The position numbers and the translations under genes were made by a program. 64,000 nt of DNA from Pseudobdellovibrionaceae bacterium (GTDB taxonomy: Bacteria > Bdellovibrionota > Bdellovibrionia > Bdellovibrionales > UBA1609), in the NCBI GenBank assembly GCA_947444305.1, contig CANEZP010000015.1, positions 42,759 through 106,758 of the forward strand, read 5' to 3'. The notes under the pieces are model-generated. The model did not search any database and was not told the DNA's origin. It saw only the letters and a list, made by a program, of their open reading frames with translations. Shown here piece by piece: positions 36,510-45,723 of the stretch. How positions within the stretch are numbered: the stretch's first letter is position 1; each line of letters begins with the position of its first letter.

Positions 36510-37426
36510 TGAAATCGTTGACCGCTTTTTTAATCACCGCATGGATCGCGTTCGCCGGAAGCGTTTCGTGGGCGCAAGTTTCGGTGCAAGAAACCGACAG
36601 CCAAAACCGGCTCCGTGTCTTCGGGCGCGACGTGAACTTCAACTTCTTCAACGTCGCTTCGGTCGAAGCCGATAAATCCGGCGAAGAAGGCGGAAGACTA
36701 GCCACTTATTCCTACCTGACCGGATCGACGTGGGTGAACGCGAATTACCGGGCTGCCATGCGCGTGCCTTTTCAATATAACTCGGCCGGCACCGACCGCT
36801 TTAATGGTGACAAGGTTAATGAGCAGGAAATGTTTTTGCAGGATGTGATCGTCGGTTTGCAAAACTACAATCTCGCGTACCTGCCGCTCGATTTCGAAGT
36901 GTATTGGGAAGGCCGGGCTTACCTGCCCACGTCGAAGAATTCTAAGCGCGCCGGCTTGATCACGCGCCTGCGCAACAATTTTATCTTAAGCCGCGTGTTC
37001 TCTCGTTATTTTGAAATGGAGTACGACCAGAAATTTAGTTACTTCGTTCAATCACGCTCGACGTACGCGAATACCTTCAACGACGAGGAAGGTTACGAGC
37101 GAACGGCGATCTCAACCACCAAACGCATGGAGATCGACCATTCGTTGCGCGCGTGGGGCAAGATCACCCCGCAGATCGCGCTCGGCTGGATGGCCGGTTC
37201 CGAGGAATCTTACTGGAACAAATCGGATGCGGAGAACCGCTCAAAACCCGGCGAGCGTATTTGGAAAACGGGCCCGCAACTGGCGTTCCCGGTAACGAAC
37301 AACGCGAATTTTATCTTCGCGTACGAGGACCGCGTGAACCGCGACGATGAAGCCGCCGAGAAAAATCTCGGCCGCTTTTACGCGCAGAATACACAGTTCA
37401 CTCTTCTTAGTTTTATTCGATTTTAA
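36509..37426 (+). CDS. Outer-membrane beta-barrel-type protein of unknown function
   Basis: 305 residues starting inside the previous stop (TAATG), so third gene of the coupled operon. A signal peptide (LTAFLITAWIAFAGSVSWAQ) is followed by amphipathic strands rich in Tyr, Phe, Trp and Asn, ending in ...FTLLSFIRF with a terminal Phe, as in BAM substrates. It could be the outer-membrane partner or port for the nuclease and lipoprotein of this operon. Its last 4 bp overlap the convergent GltB-like gene. Confidence 0.7.
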   Translation: MKSLTAFLITAWIAFAGSVSWAQVSVQETDSQNRLRVFGRDVNFNFFNVASVEADKSGEEGGRLATYSYLTGSTWVNANYRAAMRVPFQYNSAGTDRFNGDKVNEQEMFLQDVIVGLQNYNLAYLPLDFEVYWEGRAYLPTSKNSKRAGLITRLRNNFILSRVFSRYFEMEYDQKFSYFVQSRSTYANTFNDEEGYERTAISTTKRMEIDHSLRAWGKITPQIALGWMAGSEESYWNKSDAENRSKPGERIWKTGPQLAFPVTNNANFIFAYEDRVNRDDEAAEKNLGRFYAQNTQFTLLSFIRF

Positions 37427-39063
37427 GAGGCGGCGGAATCCACCGAAACGTTCGGCGCTTTTTTAGGCGCCGAGTTGGCTTTGAACGAATGCGATTGCGC
37501 TCTTCGGAGTGCCGCCTGCCATTGCGAACTTAAGCTTGTCCAATTTTTCTGATCAAGCAAAAGTCCTTCGGTCATCGTCGGGTGCAACTCTTCGTAGGTA
37601 CGAACCTCACCGTTGCCTAGGCGGCGGTTGATCGCGTCGCGCCCCACTTCACCGGGTACGCGTGCGCCGAGTGCGCTAAGCAATTCCACCAAATGGTGTA
37701 CCGTCTCGTGCTGGAAGCGGTAAACGCGCTCCGATTTGCTCGTGATGTTCAAACCCTTCATCAAATGAGGATTGCTGGTCGCGATGCCGGTGGGACAATC
37801 GTTCGTGTTGCAACGAAGCGCTTGGATGCAGCCCATGGACAACATCATCCCGCGCGCCGAGTTCACCATGTCGGCGCCCAGCGCGATCTTTTTCAAGATA
37901 TCGAACGAAGTAAGAACTTTCCCGCTCGCGATAACGCGAATGTCGTTCTTTAAGCCGAAGCCGCGCAAAGTGTCGATGACGAACGTGAGGCCGTCTTCGA
38001 GCGGCGTGCCGACGTAGTTCGAGAATTCTAAGGGGGCCGCGCCCGTGCCGCCTTCGCCACCGTCGACGGTGATGAAATCGGGTTTAATTTTGGTTTCGAT
38101 CATCGCTTTGCAAATCGCGATGAACTCGTGCCAGTGGCCGACGCATAGCTTGAAGCCGACCGGTTTACCGCCGCTGAGTTCGCGCAGCTTCTGCACGAAC
38201 TGCAAGAGCTCGACCGGCGTCGAGAACGCGCTGTGGCCCGCGGGCGACAAAACATCTTTGCCCATCGGGACCAGGCGGATTTGTGAAACTTCTTCGTTCA
38301 CTTTGGCCGCGGGCAGCATCCCGCCTTTGCCGGGCTTTGCGCCCTGGGACAATTTGATCTCGACCATTTTCACGTTGGGCATCGTCGCGCGCTCTTCGAA
38401 CGCTTGCGGATTGAACCGGCCGTCGGGCGTGCGGCAACCGAAGTAACCGGTCCCGATTTGCCAAACGAGACCCGCGCCCAATAAATGATAGGGGCTGATG
38501 CCGCCCTCGCCGGTGTTGTGATAGAAATTGCCTTTTTTAGCGCCGTTATTCAAAGCGCTCACCGCGGCGCTCGAAAGTGCACCGTAGCTCATCGCCGAAA
38601 TATTCATGATCGAAGCGTCGTAAGGCTGCGTGCAATCGGGGCCACCGACGGCTACGCGGATGTCGTGCAGCTTCTCGGGGTGCGGGGTGATTGAGTGATT
38701 CACCCATTCGTAATGCTCCATGTGCACGTCGAGCTGCGTACCGAACGGGATCGTTTCGGTCTGCCCCTTGGCGCGCTGATAAACGACGGAGCGTAATTCA
38801 CGCGGTATGGGGCGGCCGCTTTGGTTCGACTCGACGAAGTACTGTTGCAGTTCGGGCCGGATAAGTTCAAAGAAGTAACGCATATTCCCGATGACCGGAA
38901 AATTGCGGCGAATGGCCTGACGCGTTTGCGTCGCGTCGGCAACGCCGAGGGCAAAGAGCGGCAAGGTAAGGATCAGTGACCAGCCGAAGGGATGCCAGAA
39001 GTAAGTGACGATCGCCGTGAAAATGAAAACCGCTGCCGATACAAAGTAAAATTCCCGTCTCAC
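37423..39063 (-). CDS. Membrane-attached FMN-binding glutamate synthase-like protein
   Basis: 546 residues. Two N-terminal helices (about 5-45) attach it to the membrane. The rest is the Glu_synthase (GltB central/FMN) domain: YDASIMNISAMSYGALSSAA, LSQGAKPGKGGMLPA, DFITVDGGEGGTGAAPLEF and IASGKVLTSFDILKKIALGAD, with the FeS cysteine block MGCIQALRCNTNDCPTGI. It lacks the glutaminase (GATase) and FAD/NADPH parts of full glutamate synthase. Such YerD-type proteins may be ferredoxin-linked oxidoreductases of unknown substrate. Monocistronic and convergent with the beta-barrel gene. Confidence 0.9.
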   Translation of the reverse strand: MRREFYFVSAAVFIFTAIVTYFWHPFGWSLILTLPLFALGVADATQTRQAIRRNFPVIGNMRYFFELIRPELQQYFVESNQSGRPIPRELRSVVYQRAKGQTETIPFGTQLDVHMEHYEWVNHSITPHPEKLHDIRVAVGGPDCTQPYDASIMNISAMSYGALSSAAVSALNNGAKKGNFYHNTGEGGISPYHLLGAGLVWQIGTGYFGCRTPDGRFNPQAFEERATMPNVKMVEIKLSQGAKPGKGGMLPAAKVNEEVSQIRLVPMGKDVLSPAGHSAFSTPVELLQFVQKLRELSGGKPVGFKLCVGHWHEFIAICKAMIETKIKPDFITVDGGEGGTGAAPLEFSNYVGTPLEDGLTFVIDTLRGFGLKNDIRVIASGKVLTSFDILKKIALGADMVNSARGMMLSMGCIQALRCNTNDCPTGIATSNPHLMKGLNITSKSERVYRFQHETVHHLVELLSALGARVPGEVGRDAINRRLGNGEVRTYEELHPTMTEGLLLDQKNWTSLSSQWQAALRRAQSHSFKANSAPKKAPNVSVDSAAS

Positions 39064-39199
39064 AGATGAATCCCCTATTGTTTACTTTTCGGCCATATAA
39101 AGGTCAGACTTGATCGCGGCCTTGGTCCAGGATGTCTGCGGGACCAGTTCGGCCCGAGCGCGGCTTGTGACCGTGCAACCCCTCCCCTACAATAGTCGG

Positions 39200-41281
39200 A
39201 TGAATTCGAATTCTACGGGCCGCTTAGGTCTCGCGCTCACCATTATTCTAGTCCTTGGTTGTCATTCGGTTCCGCTGAAGTCGCCGGTCGACACCACGGT
39301 GAAGGTCCACTCCGAATGGTTAAAGAATTACAAAGAGGCGCAGTTATTAAAAATCACCGCTCCGTTTCGTTCGTGCGAGATTTACAAGCAGCTCGGTGCC
39401 GACACCAAATTCCCGGCGCATCAACTGGCCCAACTTCGCGCGTGGGAAATTTGCGAACCCGCGCAAGCGCCTACTTTCGCGCGTGAATCACTGCCGCCTT
39501 GGTTGAAAGACATGGGGCTCGACATCGCTCTGCAACTTGCCGCTAAATCGGGCGATAAAGCCGCCGAGCTTGAACTCGCCGGTGAGAAATCGAAACAAAA
39601 TTTACCGCAATCGGAAAAGCTCAAGTGGAACGAACTCGCTTTGCAACGCGCACGCGAACTCAAAGCGCAAGATAAAATCCCGGCATTGATTAAGCGACAA
39701 TACACGATCGCTCCCCGCTTGAACCCGGAGCCGGCTTCCAAGCAGTGGCTCGCGGTCGCGGGCGATTTACGCAATTCGCGCAAATTCGATCAAGCGCGTG
39801 AGTATTACGAAAAGATTTTGAAAAGTTCCGACTTCCTTTTGGAAGATAAAGTTGCGGCGTTTAAGGGTATTCGCCTCTCGTATAAAAATGCGCGACAGCA
39901 CGAAGATCATTTAACGGCGTCGCTGCGGCTGGTGGATTTCCTGCGGAAGGCCGAGAAGCGCCAACCGAAATCGCAAACCGTGCGCAAACTCAGTTACGAC
40001 AGCGAAGTTTATTACGGACGCGCGCTGTGGACCCTCGGTCGCGCCGACGACGCACGCAAAGTTTTCGAGACGATCGAGCGCCGCTTAAAAGGCCGCACTT
40101 CGCTTGCCGAACTTTACTGGCTCATGGGCCGCATGGCCGAAGAGCAAAACCGGCCCGACTTAGTTAGCCGGCACATGGAATCCGCGCTCAAAGAAAAGCT
40201 CACCGACCCCGAGCTGCGCGATAAAATCTTATGGTACAGCGCTTGGAATGAGCGCCAACAAAAAAATAGCGCACGCGCGGCCGAGATTCTTACCGAACTC
40301 GATGCCGGCACCAAGAGCGATTTCACTAAAGTGCGCGCGCTGTTCTGGCTCGGTAAAACTTACGCCGAGATGGACAAGCCCGCCGATGCGAAACGCGTGC
40401 TCGAACAAGTAATCGAAATGGATTCGCTCGGCTATTACGGATTGCTGGCGCACAGACAGCTTGGCGTCGCTATTTCGTTCAAGCGTTCACCGGTGACGGC
40501 CTCGGCCGAAGATCCGGCCAGCGCATTGCCCCTCGATGTCACGCTCGCCGAGTGGCTTTCGCTGATCGACGAGGGCGATGCGCTTTCCAACGTCCTTCAA
40601 CAAAGTGCGCTCGCTTACCGCAAACAAAAAGACCAAAGCAACGAAGCCTGGACGACGCTTTTCCAGCTTTACGCAAAGGGTGGCCTTTACACGAAGATGT
40701 ACGAAACGCTGAGCTCGCTCGACTCCGACCGCCGTAAGAGCATCGTCGAAACTCACCCCGAGCTTTTATTTCCGCAACCTTGGAACGACGACGTAAAGCT
40801 CGCGAGTCTCGACTACAACGTGGACGAAGAATTGATTTACGGAATCATGCGCCAAGAATCCGCGTTCGACCCCCGCGCGCGCAGCGGGGCCGATGCGTTC
40901 GGTTTGATGCAAGTTTTGCCGGAGATCGCCGAGAACATCGCGTTTCAAAAAAAGATCTCTTACCTGCACATGGATGATCTATACCAACCGAAGACGAACA
41001 TACCGATCGGCGCCGCGCACATTCGTGAATTGCTCGACCGGCATAAGGGTCGCTTCATCCTCGCGGTCGCTTCCTACAACGCGAGCGAGAAGGCCATTTT
41101 AAATTGGATGAAGACTCGTTACCGCGGCGATTCGCTGGAGTTCATCGAAGAGATCCCGTACGAAGAAACTCGAACGTACGTGCGCCTCGTTATGCGAAAC
41201 TTGATCTTCTACAGTCTGCTCAAATCGAAGTCCGCTTCGATCGAATTCCCGGCGTGGGTTCTGAAGCTGGATCCGTCGTAA
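39200..41281 (+). CDS. slt: Soluble-type lytic murein transglycosylase (Slt-like lipoprotein)
   Basis: 693 residues from the ATG at 39200, which directly gives a lipobox (LTIILVLGCHSV); a frame from 39110 would add 30 polar residues and is unlikely. A long helical superhelix with TPR-like repeats (about 90-500) forms the U-domain, then the SLT catalytic domain (about 540-680): LIYGIMRQESAFDPRARSGADAFGLMQV with catalytic Glu553, NIPIGAAHIRELL, ILAVASYNASEKAI and EIPYEETRTYVRLVMRN. It cleaves peptidoglycan to 1,6-anhydromuropeptides and is anchored to a membrane. Divergent from the GltB-like gene. Confidence 0.93.
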   Translation: MNSNSTGRLGLALTIILVLGCHSVPLKSPVDTTVKVHSEWLKNYKEAQLLKITAPFRSCEIYKQLGADTKFPAHQLAQLRAWEICEPAQAPTFARESLPPWLKDMGLDIALQLAAKSGDKAAELELAGEKSKQNLPQSEKLKWNELALQRARELKAQDKIPALIKRQYTIAPRLNPEPASKQWLAVAGDLRNSRKFDQAREYYEKILKSSDFLLEDKVAAFKGIRLSYKNARQHEDHLTASLRLVDFLRKAEKRQPKSQTVRKLSYDSEVYYGRALWTLGRADDARKVFETIERRLKGRTSLAELYWLMGRMAEEQNRPDLVSRHMESALKEKLTDPELRDKILWYSAWNERQQKNSARAAEILTELDAGTKSDFTKVRALFWLGKTYAEMDKPADAKRVLEQVIEMDSLGYYGLLAHRQLGVAISFKRSPVTASAEDPASALPLDVTLAEWLSLIDEGDALSNVLQQSALAYRKQKDQSNEAWTTLFQLYAKGGLYTKMYETLSSLDSDRRKSIVETHPELLFPQPWNDDVKLASLDYNVDEELIYGIMRQESAFDPRARSGADAFGLMQVLPEIAENIAFQKKISYLHMDDLYQPKTNIPIGAAHIRELLDRHKGRFILAVASYNASEKAILNWMKTRYRGDSLEFIEEIPYEETRTYVRLVMRNLIFYSLLKSKSASIEFPAWVLKLDPS

Positions 41282-41424
41282 GGCGGCCTGTCTAGACTCT
41301 AGACATATCGTCAACAATTCATCAGGAAATCCCGTCTCATTCTGGACATTTAGGCCTAGTTACGGACTCTTACCGGTGGCGCCCGGCTTGCTCTTACTAA
41401 CTGTAAGAGTGAAGGAGTCCTTTT

Positions 41425-42813
41425 ATGAAACGCCCTAGCAACAAGACACTTGCCGCAGGTTTGGTCGGTCTCTGCCTGATCCAGTTTTTGGCCCAGACGG
41501 ATTTCTCGAACGACAACCGTGACGAATCTTCGTCGGAGCTGACTTCTACTCAAGGTAAGAAAGGCCGTACCGCCGAACTCGGTAAGCCTGTCGTTACCAA
41601 AGCGAAGCCCGAGAAAGAAGTCGAAGTCCTATTGAACGATCCCGCGATCACGGCGGGCTGGGGCTTAAAGATGACCGACTCGCAAAAAGCTTGGCGCATT
41701 TCGCAAGGTAGCCGCGACATCACCGTTTGCGTGGTGGATACGGGCGCCGACGTAAAGCACCCCGATTTAGTCAAAAACCTTTGGGTTAATAAAGGTGAAT
41801 CCGGCAAAGATGCTAAAGGCCGCGACAAAGCCACCAACAACGTTGACGACGATAAGAACGGCTTCGTCGACGACGTGAACGGCTGGAACTTCGTGAACAA
41901 CTCTTCTGATCTAAAAGATGACCACGGACACGGCACGCACATCGCCGGCATCATCGGTGCCGAAGGCGGAAACGGCATCGGCATCTCGGGCGTATCACCC
42001 AAAGTGTCTTTGATGATCTTGAAGTATTATGATTCAAAAGGTTCCGACGTAAACAACCTGGTGAACACGGTCAAGGCGATCGATTACGCCGTGAAGATGA
42101 ACTGCAATATTATTAACTACTCGGGCGGCGGTATCGCGCCTTCTTCGGAAGAGAAAGCGGCCATCGAGCGCGCCAACCAAAAAGGGATCTTGTTCGTGGC
42201 CGCGGCCGGCAACGAACGTTCGAACTCGGATATTCGCAAGTACTATCCCGCAGATTATGGTTTGCCGAACATCTTGAGCGTCACCGCCATCGACCGTTTC
42301 CAAAACGTATTGCCGTCCAGCAACTACGGTGAGCAGACCGTCGACGTCGCGGCGCCGGGTAACGATATCATCTCGACCTTACCGAACGGCCAATACGGCT
42401 TTATGACCGGAACTTCGCAAGCCACCGCGTTCGCGACCGGCGTTGCCGCCTTGGTTATGGCCAACAACTCGGGCATGCGCAAAGCGGTTGAAATCAAGAA
42501 GTACCTCACGCAAACCGGCGACGAAGACCAAAAGCTCGCGGGCAAGACACGCTGGCGCAAACGTTTGAACTCGTACAAAGCTTTGGCGATTCAAGATTCT
42601 GATTTGGCTTTTAACGGCGTGAAGGTCGATAACGCTTCGAGCTTCAGCAAAAATGAATTCGCTTCGCCTTCGCAAAAAGAGGATGAGCTCGAAGCTTCCG
42701 AAGATCAACCGAAGCGCATCACGGCCTTCGGCAAGAGCATTCAATCGCACTTAGGTTTGAAAGCCGTTCAGATCTTACCGCGCGCCGAGGCCGAAGCTCC
42801 GGCGGCGGATTAA
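41425..42813 (+). CDS. Exported subtilisin-like serine protease (S8)
   Basis: 462 residues with a GAAGGAG ribosome-binding site. An N-terminal signal-like segment (LAAGLVGLCLIQFLA) and short propeptide lead to the S8 domain with the triad Asp105 (VVDTGADVKHPDL), His169 (DDHGHGTHIAGI) and Ser331 (MTGTSQATAFATG). The usual Pro after the GTSMA motif is Phe (TSQATAFATG), as in fervidolysin-type subtilases. Asp/Asn loops (NVDDDKNGFVDDVNGWN) are likely Ca2+ sites. The last 80 residues are acidic. A secreted endoprotease for nutrient or prey protein. Confidence 0.92.
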   Translation: MKRPSNKTLAAGLVGLCLIQFLAQTDFSNDNRDESSSELTSTQGKKGRTAELGKPVVTKAKPEKEVEVLLNDPAITAGWGLKMTDSQKAWRISQGSRDITVCVVDTGADVKHPDLVKNLWVNKGESGKDAKGRDKATNNVDDDKNGFVDDVNGWNFVNNSSDLKDDHGHGTHIAGIIGAEGGNGIGISGVSPKVSLMILKYYDSKGSDVNNLVNTVKAIDYAVKMNCNIINYSGGGIAPSSEEKAAIERANQKGILFVAAAGNERSNSDIRKYYPADYGLPNILSVTAIDRFQNVLPSSNYGEQTVDVAAPGNDIISTLPNGQYGFMTGTSQATAFATGVAALVMANNSGMRKAVEIKKYLTQTGDEDQKLAGKTRWRKRLNSYKALAIQDSDLAFNGVKVDNASSFSKNEFASPSQKEDELEASEDQPKRITAFGKSIQSHLGLKAVQILPRAEAEAPAAD

Positions 42814-42822
42814 ATTTTCGGC

Positions 42823-43593
42823 TTACTTTACTAATTCTAGATCGTTGCGGCAGGAGGTTAACTTCCTGTGCGGTACGCGAATCGATACGGAAATCTGACT
42901 CAACTTTTTGCCGACGAGATTCTGGATCATGATCGCCCGAAAGCTATCGGCGTTCAGGGTCATTTCTACGTGCTTATAATTTTCGTCCAGACCCACCGAA
43001 TATCTCCGATTAATCCGGCGCTCCATTACGGGGTCGTAAACGTCTTCGGCTCTCATCCGCGGCGTAAATTCATTGAAGATGCCGTAACGCAGAACCATGT
43101 CTCTCATGTTCGGGTATTTCGAAATGATGTCGTTCGTTATTCTGAGCGCTTCTTCGTAGCTGAGCTTTGAACGACTTTCCTTAGCTAAGTTGTCTAATTT
43201 GATAAGGTCAAATTCCGGCTGGTTCTTAGTCAATTCCAGATCCAGCGGAAATGGGAACAGATAGGCTTGATTGTATCCCGACAGGAATATCATGACACTG
43301 CCGTTCGCAAAAATCTCGCGGATGATTCCGACTTGCTGACCTTTCTTTACCTGGTCATGCACCTGAAAGCCACGCCACTCGTCGACCGTGCCGAACATGT
43401 TGTTTGGGTGAACTAGGTAGACCGAGCCTCCGTACCCATCGTAATTGACCGAAAGCAGACCGCTGTTCTCTTTCTTTAAAACCGTACCGGTGTTCGTACC
43501 GAGGACGAAGCGCTGGTCGGAACGTATTTCCTTTGCGTAGGCATTCGAAAGACAAAGCAGCAGCAAGAGCGACAACGATTTAACGGACAGCAT
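42823..43593 (-). CDS. Exported protein of unknown function with possible SH3-like start
   Basis: 256 residues from the ATG at 43593, giving a signal peptide (MLSVKSLSLLLLLCLSNAYAK); the longer frame is not supported. The mature start (RSDQRFVLGTNTGTVLKKENSGLLSVNYDGYGGSVYLVHPNNMFG) and V-x-x-I-R-E-I-F-A-N-G-S-V-M-I-F look like small beta-barrels of SH3-like type. The C-terminal 130 residues are helical (EALRITNDIISKYPNM) with one Cys near the end (LTSCRND). No family recognised. Convergent with the subtilase gene, 10 bp apart. Confidence 0.65.
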   Translation of the reverse strand: MLSVKSLSLLLLLCLSNAYAKEIRSDQRFVLGTNTGTVLKKENSGLLSVNYDGYGGSVYLVHPNNMFGTVDEWRGFQVHDQVKKGQQVGIIREIFANGSVMIFLSGYNQAYLFPFPLDLELTKNQPEFDLIKLDNLAKESRSKLSYEEALRITNDIISKYPNMRDMVLRYGIFNEFTPRMRAEDVYDPVMERRINRRYSVGLDENYKHVEMTLNADSFRAIMIQNLVGKKLSQISVSIRVPHRKLTSCRNDLELVK

Positions 43594-43747
43594 GTACACC
43601 TCGAGCCAGGACGAATTGCAAAGTCTATGACACCGCTTAAACGGGTTTACGACGTCCCCGCCTCTGGCGGCCTGCCGTTCCTCGGCGCTCTGCCCTTCCT
43701 CGACGGCCACGCCCGCTACCCTCGCCTTCCGCGATCCCGCCTAATCA

Positions 43748-44278
43748 CTAACCGTCAAAAATAGCCTTCAGGCCCGCTAAGGTCTTCGTCTCCTTACGCG
43801 AGATAATCCCTTCGGCCTCTAATATATTGAGCTCGATGTACTCCTTCACGATCCCGAACGCCTTTTGCCATCCACGCACGACGCGCGTGTGCGGACGTTG
43901 AAGCCAAAGCCTCGCACCACCTAAGAATTCACGCAAAACCAACCCTAACCTACCCGTCAACTCCCGGATAAACGCGGCCCAACGTCGTACGTGCGGAATC
44001 TTCAAGGCGAGATGGAGATGATTGCCGACGTTCGCGCGCTTATAGATTCTCACGCCGTGCTTGCGCGCGACTTCACTGATGAGCACTTCAACTTTTCGGA
44101 ATGTCTTCGGCAAACGTAGAACGCTCTTCGATGCCCTTAAGGTCAGATGTATTGGAAGCTTTGAATCGAGCGGGCGTTTCCATTTAGGATTTCCCTTAAG
44201 CATCGCACCGCCGAAACCACCCTTTGGCTTTTGAAAACCTGCACCTACAAACTCTCGCTGGGCTTTACGTTTCGACAT
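43748..44278 (-). CDS. REP-associated tyrosine transposase (RAYT, Y1/HUH family)
   Basis: 176 residues. The HUH metal motif is ANVGNHLHLALKIP (His-Leu-His), and the likely nucleophilic Tyr is in VKEYIELNILEAEG, in the normal order for IS200-like Y1 transposases. The N-terminus is basic (MSKRKAQREF, GNPKWKRPLDS). RAYTs are single-copy, domesticated relatives of IS200 that are associated with REP palindromes and do not move themselves as IS do. Two matching REP-like elements follow its start side at 44358 and 44660, which supports the call. Confidence 0.75.
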   Translation of the reverse strand: MSKRKAQREFVGAGFQKPKGGFGGAMLKGNPKWKRPLDSKLPIHLTLRASKSVLRLPKTFRKVEVLISEVARKHGVRIYKRANVGNHLHLALKIPHVRRWAAFIRELTGRLGLVLREFLGGARLWLQRPHTRVVRGWQKAFGIVKEYIELNILEAEGIISRKETKTLAGLKAIFDG

Positions 44279-44357
44279 GTCGAGCTTTTATCAAACCATC
44301 GCTTCCTAGTAAATTAATTCTATATATTTGGGCGGCGCGTAGCTTACGCTTTAAACT

Positions 44358-44433
44358 GCCCCATCCGTTTTTCTCATGGTCTGAGCATCCTGATAGTGGC
44401 CTTCCTTCGCCGTCCGCGGCGAAGGAAACTAAA
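44358..44433 (+). repeat. REP-like element, copy 1
   Basis: Begins GCCCCATCCG, continues with CATGGTCTGAGC, and ends in a perfect 11-bp hairpin TTCCTTCGCCG / CGGCGAAGGAA with a TCCG loop (44402-44427). It matches copy 2 closely across about 75 bp. It is 80 bp from the transposase start. Confidence 0.8.
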
Positions 44434-44659
44434 AAATGAAATCAAATTTCTTTTATTTTTTGGGTCGGACCGCCGGGATGGCGGTTCGAAAAGCCTTCTC
44501 ACGGACGGATGATCTTTGCAGGGTGAGATTGGCTGAGCGGGTTAGGGATTGCGCACGCCGCCGGGTCGTTTCGCTTTAATCTTGGTGGATTTTAAGACCA
44601 TCGCTCCCGGATAAACTTAATTTGTGGATAACGTTTGGTTGCGGTTTCGTTCTTCGATG

Positions 44660-44735
44660 GCCCCATCCGTTGGGTGCATGGTCTGAGCGTCGTGACAGGG
44701 GCCTTCCTTCGCCGTCCGCGGCGAAGGAACTATAA
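44660..44735 (+). repeat. REP-like element, copy 2
   Basis: Same GCCCCATCCG start, CATGGTCTGAGC core and identical 11-bp hairpin (44704-44729) as copy 1, in the same orientation and 302 bp away. Differences are confined to a few bases between the blocks. The flanking T-rich tails are also alike. Confidence 0.8.
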
Positions 44736-44820
44736 AAATAAAGGCGATTTTTTCTTCTTTTTGGGCGGGGCCACTCGGTCGCGGCCTTTGGGTGAGACGA
44801 GCTCAATTCGGAAACGCGGA

Positions 44821-45645
44821 TCAATCACGCTTTCTTAATTGCAGTTGCATGGCTATGCCCAGGAATAAAAAGGCGGCGCCTAGGCCCACTATGTTTCTGA
44901 ACATCGGGACCGTTAGGCCGACGATGATGAGGATGGCGGCGCCCAGTAGCGGGAGCTGCCACAAGCGTGGGTACATTCGGGCGCGGTCTAATTTGGCGGC
45001 GCGGTCAGGGACCATGACTTGGGCTAAGGCGCGGACTTCGCGGATGCGTTGACGGGTGATTTCGTCGGTCGGCATGAGCTTTTGCATTTGGCCGTATTGG
45101 GCGGCGGCGTACGGGATTTTGCCCTCGGCGTTGGCCATGCGCACGAAATCGTTGTGCAACTTTTCGTCACTGTAGTCGTCGACCACTTTGTTCCACGCGA
45201 TTTTAAGCGCCGCCGAATGCGCGGGCACCGGTTCGTCGAAGCTTAGCGTCGCCGCTTTGGCTTTTGCGATCAGCACACCGCAGTGGCCGCACTCGCGTGC
45301 CGTCACCAAATTCGGTTTGAAACATTTTGGGCAGGGTTCAGTCTCGACGGCGACCGCGGGTTTTCGGACCGGCGATTTGATAGACGATTTTGCCGGAGCT
45401 TTGACCAAAGGCGCTTCTTTAACTTGCAAAGGAAGGCCGTTGAGTTCACTGGACAAATCCATATCGGGCATCGACAACCAAAAGCGGTCATGACATTGCG
45501 AACATTCGAAGCGCGGCTTGGCTTCTTGAATGTCGGCAAATTGCACGATGTAGAGTTTGCGGCAGTGTGGGCAACGCACGCGGAACGAGTCCGTTGAAAA
45601 GGGCGTCCGTTCCATTTCTTGATCGATTGAAGTGTCAACAGGCAT
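44821..45645 (-). CDS. Zinc-ribbon membrane protein of unknown function
   Basis: 274 residues with a GGAG site before the ATG. Two zinc ribbons: CPHCRKLY...CSQCHDRF (about 25-58, MJ0042/zinc-ribbon type) and CPKCFKP...CGHCGVLI (about 102-125), with a Lys/Pro/Val-rich linker between. A helical region (about 145-225) precedes two membrane helices (LLGAAILIIVGLTVPMF and IVGLGAAFLFLGIAM) and a basic tail. The ribbons are probably cytosolic and bind nucleic acid or protein partners. Divergent from lnt. Confidence 0.72.
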   Translation of the reverse strand: MPVDTSIDQEMERTPFSTDSFRVRCPHCRKLYIVQFADIQEAKPRFECSQCHDRFWLSMPDMDLSSELNGLPLQVKEAPLVKAPAKSSIKSPVRKPAVAVETEPCPKCFKPNLVTARECGHCGVLIAKAKAATLSFDEPVPAHSAALKIAWNKVVDDYSDEKLHNDFVRMANAEGKIPYAAAQYGQMQKLMPTDEITRQRIREVRALAQVMVPDRAAKLDRARMYPRLWQLPLLGAAILIIVGLTVPMFRNIVGLGAAFLFLGIAMQLQLRKRD

Positions 45646-45723
45646 AGTGACTCCCTAATGCGGATATTCTAGCCTACCGGAATGAAATCCGATGATACAC
45701 GAAGCTGGTCACATCCTGGAACC

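Larger units (their letters stand above)
44279..44820. other. 542-bp non-coding region holding two REP-like elements
   Basis: No gene is supported. The stretch contains two copies of a GC-rich element (44358-44433 and 44660-44735) plus similar T-rich tails after each, ending near GGGTCGGACC or GGGCGGGGCC. It lies directly upstream of the RAYT start and downstream of the zinc-ribbon gene's stop. Confidence 0.65.

Noticed and set aside
43748..44278. Active IS200 insertion sequence
   Set aside because: No flanking insertion-sequence ends or tnpB; the protein and adjacent hairpins fit a RAYT-REP unit instead.
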